10,815 bases of DNA from Ignavibacteria bacterium UBA2333 (lineage in GTDB: Bacteria > Bacteroidota > Ignavibacteria > Kapaibacteriales > Kapaibacteriaceae), in assembly GCA_002344895.1 (NCBI GenBank), contig DDUR01000047.1, forward strand, positions 1 to 10,815. Reading direction: 5' to 3'. The notes below the pieces were generated by a model. That model did not search any database. It had not been told where the DNA came from and saw only the letters and a list, made by a program, of their open reading frames with translations. Position numbers and translations under genes: made by a program. This document shows positions 7,183 through 10,815 of this stretch, in pieces. Positions within the stretch are counted from its first letter, which is position 1. Each line of letters starts with the position of its first letter.

Positions 7183-10050
7183 TTAGGCCGTTTCGTAGGC
7201 TTCCATTGGTGGACACGTACAAACCAGAACACGGTCACCGTAGGCATTGTCTACACGTCCAACCGTTGGCCAGAACTTCCGGTCACGTACCCACGGTAAT
7301 GGGAAGACAGCCGTAGCACGGCTATACGGTTTTGTCCACTCGTCAGCCGTTGCCACATACATCGTATGCGGAGCATGTTTGAGCGGATTATCCTTTGCGT
7401 CGATTGTCCCAGAACAAACGTCCTCGATCTCGGCACGGATTTGTAGAAGGGCATCACAGAACCGATCAAGTTCCGATCGACTTTCGCTTTCCGTTGGCTC
7501 AATCATGATGGTGCCCGGAACAGGAAAACTTAACGTTGGCGCATGATATCCGTAGTCCATCAGTCGTTTTGCAATGTCTTCGGCTTCAACACCGCCACGT
7601 TGCTTAAACTCCCGAAGGTCAACAATCATTTCATGGGCAACTCTGCCATGGGAACCTGTATATAAAATCGAGTACGATCCCTCAAGGCGGGCTTTAATGT
7701 AGTTGGCGTTCAGGATGGCCTGACGTGTAGCATTTGTTAAGCCATCACCACCCATCATGCGGATGTAGGCCCAGGAAATGAGCAGGATACTTGCCGATCC
7801 CCATGGAGCAGCGGAAACACTGCTGTAAACGTTGTCGTGCCCCTTTTGCCCCATAACAAAATGCCCTGGTAACCACGGAGCAAGCTCCTTGGTAACACAG
7901 ATTGGTCCCATTCCTGGTCCACCACCACCGTGGGGAATACAGAACGTCTTATGAAGATTCAGGTGACAGACGTCGGCACCAATGGTACGAGGACTTGTAA
8001 GACCAACCTGAGCATTCATGTTTGCACCATCCATGTAGACGCGTCCACCATGTTCATGGATAATGTCGCAGATCTCAATGATACTCTCCTCAAACACACC
8101 GTGCGTCGACGGATATGTTACCATCAAACACGCAAGTTCGTTGGAATACTGTTCTGCCTTTGCGCGAAGATCGGCCACATCGATATGTCCTTCATCCGTG
8201 GCCTTTACCACAACAACCTTCATACCAGCCATAACGGCCGAGGCTGGATTGGTGCCGTGAGCACTGCTTGGGATAAGCGCTACGGTACGATGGGCGTTGC
8301 CGTTTGCACGATGGAATCCGCGAATGGCGAGCAGCCCCGCATATTCACCTTGGGCTCCGGCATTGGGTTGCAGCGAGCAGGCATCAAAACCGGTAATTTC
8401 ATTTAACCATGCTTCGAGATCATCAAAAACCTTACGATATCCCAGTGCCTGGTTAAGTGGTGCGAATGGATGTAGACGGTTAAAGTTTGGCCATGTGATT
8501 GGAATCATCTCCGCCGTGGCGTTCAGCTTCATGGTACACGAACCAAGAGCAATCATTGAATGAGCCAGCGAGAGGTCCTTGTTCTCAAGTCGTTTTAAGT
8601 ATCGCAGCAGTTCGTGTTCCGTGTGATAGGAGTTAAACACAGGATGTGTCAGGTAATCAGACGTACGACGAAGTTCTTCGGGAACAGGGGAGACGGCTGC
8701 ACGGATGGTTGTTTCGGTAACGTCTGGTGCGGAAACCGACCGGGCCTCGGCAAACACGGCGAGGATGTCCTGAACATCGGCTGGTGTTGTTGTCTCGTCG
8801 AGTGCGATGCCGATGACGTTCGGAATGTCGTAGCGGAAGTTCAGCAGACGTGCCTCTGCACGTGGACGTACACTATCGGCATCTGCACGAACTGTTATGG
8901 TATCGAACCACGTCGACGTTGTAAGATCATAACCAAGTGTACGAAGTCCCGATGCAAGGGTCGACGTTAGCGTATGTACACGTTCAGCAATTCCACGAAG
9001 TCCTTGTGGACCATGATACACTGCATACATAGCGGCTACGTTTGCCAGCAGTGCTTGGGCTGTACAGATATTGGATGTTGCCTTGTCGCGACGAATGTGC
9101 TGTTCACGAGTTTGCAGGGCCATACGGTAGGCAACATTGCCTTGAGCATCAACACTCACACCGATGATACGTCCTGGCATAACGCGCTTGTATGCTTCCT
9201 TTGTCGCAATAAACGCTGCATGCGGTCCACCATACCCTAGTGGCACACCAAAACGCTGCGCAGAACCAACAACAACATCAGCTCCAAACTCGCCGGGTGC
9301 AGCTAGCACGGTGAGTGCAAGCAAATCAGTACCAACGGTTACCAGAGCACCGCCTGCGTGGGCAGCATCACAAAACTCTTTATAATCACGAACACTGCCA
9401 TCGCCAGCAGGGTATTGAATGTAGGCGCCAAAAATTGACCCATCAAATGTCACTTCATCATACCTACCCACAACGATGTGAATATCCAGCGCTTCGGCCC
9501 GTGTTCGAATCACGTCGAGTGTTTGCGGAAACACATTCTCATCCACAAAGAGTGTCTCAGCATCCTTCGCCTGTTGTCCACGTGAGGCATACATTAAATG
9601 CATTGCCTCTGCAGCGGCTGTTGCCTCATCAAGCAGTGATGCGCCGGCAATCTCCATCTTCGTGAGATCCGTCACAATCGTCTGGAAGTTCAGGAGCGAT
9701 TCCAGTCGACCCTGGGCAATTTCTGCCTGATAGGGTGTGTACTGTGTATACCAGCCCGGATTCTCGATCAGATTGCGGAGGATAACGGGAGGGGTAAACG
9801 TGTCGTAATAACCCATACCGATATAGGACCGGGCGACAACGTTCTGCTCACCAATTGCGGCCAATTCCGTCAGCATTTCCTGTTCCGTTAGAGCAGGGGG
9901 CAGATTCAGCGGGTTTTTCCGGCGGATCTTCGACGGAATCGTCTCGGTGATGAGCTGGTCGAGTGTTGACGCTCCCACCGTCCGAAGCATACCATCAATA
10001 TCGTGGGGGGAGAGACTGTTGTGGCGGTGTTCGAAGACGTCGCGGTGCAT
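7183..10050 (-). CDS. gcvP: Glycine dehydrogenase (decarboxylating), P protein
   Basis: GcvP is the PLP enzyme of the glycine cleavage system. It decarboxylates glycine and passes the aminomethyl group to the lipoyl arm of GcvH, feeding one-carbon units to folate through GcvT. The full single-chain form is present (955 residues from this start, against 957 in E. coli). The PLP lysine is in LHKTFCIPHGGGGPG, codon 7948-7950, residue 701 (Lys706 in E. coli by my recall). LGSCTMKLN (near 500) and AHGTNPASA (near 596) are also typical. I chose the ATG at 10048-10050, which begins MHRDVFEHRH, matching the usual start just before the FxxRH motif. An ATG 24 codons upstream (10120-10122) gives 979 residues but lies inside a terminator-like hairpin. 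No Shine-Dalgarno sequence is visible at either start. gcvT and gcvH are not adjacent. The adjoining HMA gene is on the same strand but seems separately transcribed. Confidence 0.96.
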   Translation of the reverse strand: MHRDVFEHRHNSLSPHDIDGMLRTVGASTLDQLITETIPSKIRRKNPLNLPPALTEQEMLTELAAIGEQNVVARSYIGMGYYDTFTPPVILRNLIENPGWYTQYTPYQAEIAQGRLESLLNFQTIVTDLTKMEIAGASLLDEATAAAEAMHLMYASRGQQAKDAETLFVDENVFPQTLDVIRTRAEALDIHIVVGRYDEVTFDGSIFGAYIQYPAGDGSVRDYKEFCDAAHAGGALVTVGTDLLALTVLAAPGEFGADVVVGSAQRFGVPLGYGGPHAAFIATKEAYKRVMPGRIIGVSVDAQGNVAYRMALQTREQHIRRDKATSNICTAQALLANVAAMYAVYHGPQGLRGIAERVHTLTSTLASGLRTLGYDLTTSTWFDTITVRADADSVRPRAEARLLNFRYDIPNVIGIALDETTTPADVQDILAVFAEARSVSAPDVTETTIRAAVSPVPEELRRTSDYLTHPVFNSYHTEHELLRYLKRLENKDLSLAHSMIALGSCTMKLNATAEMIPITWPNFNRLHPFAPLNQALGYRKVFDDLEAWLNEITGFDACSLQPNAGAQGEYAGLLAIRGFHRANGNAHRTVALIPSSAHGTNPASAVMAGMKVVVVKATDEGHIDVADLRAKAEQYSNELACLMVTYPSTHGVFEESIIEICDIIHEHGGRVYMDGANMNAQVGLTSPRTIGADVCHLNLHKTFCIPHGGGGPGMGPICVTKELAPWLPGHFVMGQKGHDNVYSSVSAAPWGSASILLISWAYIRMMGGDGLTNATRQAILNANYIKARLEGSYSILYTGSHGRVAHEMIVDLREFKQRGGVEAEDIAKRLMDYGYHAPTLSFPVPGTIMIEPTESESRSELDRFCDALLQIRAEIEDVCSGTIDAKDNPLKHAPHTMYVATADEWTKPYSRATAVFPLPWVRDRKFWPTVGRVDNAYGDRVLVCTCPPMEAYETA

Positions 10051-10103
10051 AGAGAAATGTTTGGGGTACGAGGGTTCGTGGGTGGCTTGATGTCGAGCGG
10101 CGA

Positions 10104-10140
10104 CAAAAATACGGAACGGCATCCCGTTGGATGCCGTTCC
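10104..10140 (-). terminator. Terminator-like hairpin between the HMA gene and gcvP
   Basis: GGAACGGCAT (10113-10122) pairs perfectly with ATGCCGTTCC (10131-10140) around an 8-nt loop. On the minus strand the stem is followed by GTATTTTTG, giving a five-T run. It lies about 97 nt past the HMA gene stop and about 54 nt before the preferred gcvP ATG. The same T-run, read TATTTTTG (10111 down to 10104), also fits the Bacteroidetes -7 consensus TAnnTTTG, so it might instead or also be part of a gcvP promoter or leader. A shorter GATCAG/CTGATC hairpin (10213-10227) lies closer to the HMA stop but has no T-run. Confidence 0.65.
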
Positions 10141-10236
10141 CGAACAAGACCCGTGTGGGTCCCGAATACTGTACTATGTTCTGCGTGTGGGTCTACTGAC
10201 GACGAGTAGGTTGATCAGATACTGATCTGCCACCCA

Positions 10237-10560
10237 TCAGTCATGTGTCCGATCCCGATACTGGCAACAGTCCGGAAGCTTTGTATAAGCCGCATCGGGA
10301 GCCTTACTCGCCTCAACATCGTGGCCAACCTTCACAATGGCGGCCGCAATCGACGCTGAGTCCGTCTTACCATCATCAAACACGGCTGTAAACACCTTCG
10401 TTTTTTTATCCCACGCCGCATCCTTGACACCGTCAACGGCTTCGGCGGCCTTTACGATGCGTTTCTTACATGAACCACAATTCCCGCTCACCTTCATGGT
10501 AACGGTGCGTTCAGAGGCAAACATGATGGCGGGGGCGAGGAGCAGCAGGAGAAGTTTCAT
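10237..10560 (-). CDS. Secreted heavy-metal-associated (HMA) domain protein
   Basis: This is a 107-residue protein. The N-terminus MKLLLLLLAPAIMFAS is a short signal peptide with likely cleavage near residues 15-16, so the mature protein should be periplasmic or otherwise exported. The HMA fold follows at about 18-84, with the metal-binding motif GNCGSCKKRI (Cys28, Cys31), as in MerP and copper chaperones of the Atx1/CopZ type. The C-terminus carries AYTKLPDCCQY (91-101) with paired Cys98-Cys99. I recall such tails on small HMA proteins of Bacteroidetes, and they may add a second thiol site. The metal cannot be told from sequence; copper, mercury or zinc are possible. No metal ATPase or regulator is adjacent in the window, so its partner is not visible. 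The start ATG (10558-10560) has no Shine-Dalgarno sequence. Confidence 0.88.
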   Translation of the reverse strand: MKLLLLLLAPAIMFASERTVTMKVSGNCGSCKKRIVKAAEAVDGVKDAAWDKKTKVFTAVFDDGKTDSASIAAAIVKVGHDVEASKAPDAAYTKLPDCCQYRDRTHD

Positions 10561-10621
10561 GGTAGGGGGCCAAAAAGGGGTAAAACAGCGTGTACCGTTG
10601 ATGAGGCGGCGTCAGAAATCT

Positions 10622-10647
10622 AAAAACGAATCTCGAAACGGGAGATT
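10622..10647 (-). terminator. Weak terminator-like hairpin for a minus-strand gene beyond the right edge
   Basis: AATCTC (10629-10634) pairs with GAGATT (10642-10647) around a 7-nt loop. On the minus strand it is followed by CGTTTTTAG. The stem is short and AT-rich, so this is a weak call. If it is real, a minus-strand transcript would enter from the right through the repeat array and stop before the HMA gene. The rest of 10561-10672 shows no gene I can support. Confidence 0.3.
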
Positions 10648-10672
10648 GTGGGGTTACGCTGGGTTACGGAGT

Positions 10673-10815
10673 GTGTTCGCTAGCGCTCACGGGGTGTTCG
10701 GCTTCGCCTCACGGGGTGTTCGCTGCGCTCACGGGGTGTTCGGCTTCGCCTCACGGGGTGTTCGCTGCGCTCACGGGGTGTTCGGCTTCGCCTCACGGGG
10801 TGTTCGGCTTCGCCT
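10673..10815. repeat. Tandem array of alternating 22- and 20-bp units with palindromic cores
   Basis: Six full units begin CACGGGGTGTTCG, starting at 10688, 10710, 10730, 10752, 10772 and 10794, after a degenerate first copy (10673-10687). The order of types is A B A B A A. Type A (22 bp) has the core GGCTTCGCC and type B (20 bp) the core CGCTGCG. The first degenerate copy has CGCTAGCG. Each core is a short inverted repeat although the sequences differ, while the flanks TGTTCG and TCACGGGG stay constant. The array runs off the right edge, so its size and right border are unknown. It is not a CRISPR: there are no unique spacers. Confidence 0.85.

Noticed and set aside
7930..8406. 158-residue plus-strand ORF inside gcvP
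   Set aside because: It lies opposite the conserved PLP region of gcvP. Its openness follows from codon use on the other strand.
10003..10209. 68-residue plus-strand ORF across the gcvP start and the hairpin
   Set aside because: It overlaps the gcvP start and a terminator-like hairpin, and shows no recognisable features.
10673..10815. CRISPR array at the right edge
   Set aside because: The units are contiguous with no unique spacers and differ only in a short palindromic core.

Overview
The window is ordinary bacterial chromosome carrying six probable protein genes plus one weaker small ORF. No RNA gene, prophage, insertion sequence or CRISPR array is visible. Base composition looks close to balanced. 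Only one gene start (the antiporter) has a clear Shine-Dalgarno sequence. That scarcity, a single-chain GcvP and a small HMA protein ending in a YxxLPxCCxY motif all point towards the Bacteroidota/Chlorobiota side of the FCB group. This is an inference from style, not a firm placement.

Layout from left to right. A G-rich direct repeat (1-20) abuts the end of hrpB (25-2493, minus), a complete DEAH-type helicase. A strong 18-bp hairpin terminator (2524-2575) separates hrpB from an unrecognised minus-strand gene for a 179-residue beta-rich protein (2599-3138). Upstream of that lies a possible small membrane or secreted protein of 68 residues (3208-3414). A 169-bp divergent intergenic region with a hairpin (3554-3575) leads into an unrecognised 489-residue helical, TPR-like protein on the plus strand (3584-5053). 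After a 140-bp gap comes a YbaL/Kef-type cation:proton antiporter with a C-terminal NAD-binding regulatory domain (5194-6948). It converges on gcvP, the glycine decarboxylase P protein (7183-10050, minus). The convergent gap holds two structures: a large nested palindrome (6993-7097) and a GC-rich stem-loop that probably ends gcvP (7120-7149). Upstream of gcvP is a secreted heavy-metal-associated (HMA) protein (10237-10560, minus), separated from gcvP by a terminator-like hairpin. The right edge is a tandem array of alternating 22- and 20-bp units with short palindromic cores (10673-10815), which continues beyond the window.

The genes do not form one pathway. They are separate housekeeping functions (helicase, ion antiport, glycine cleavage, metal binding) with their own terminators. 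The unexplained parts are the 2.6-4.9 kb trio of unknown genes, the convergent-gap palindrome and the right-edge array. I do not see a clearly new biological system. The most solid correction is that GcvP should start at 10050 and not at the longer upstream ATG, because that ATG lies inside the terminator-like hairpin.
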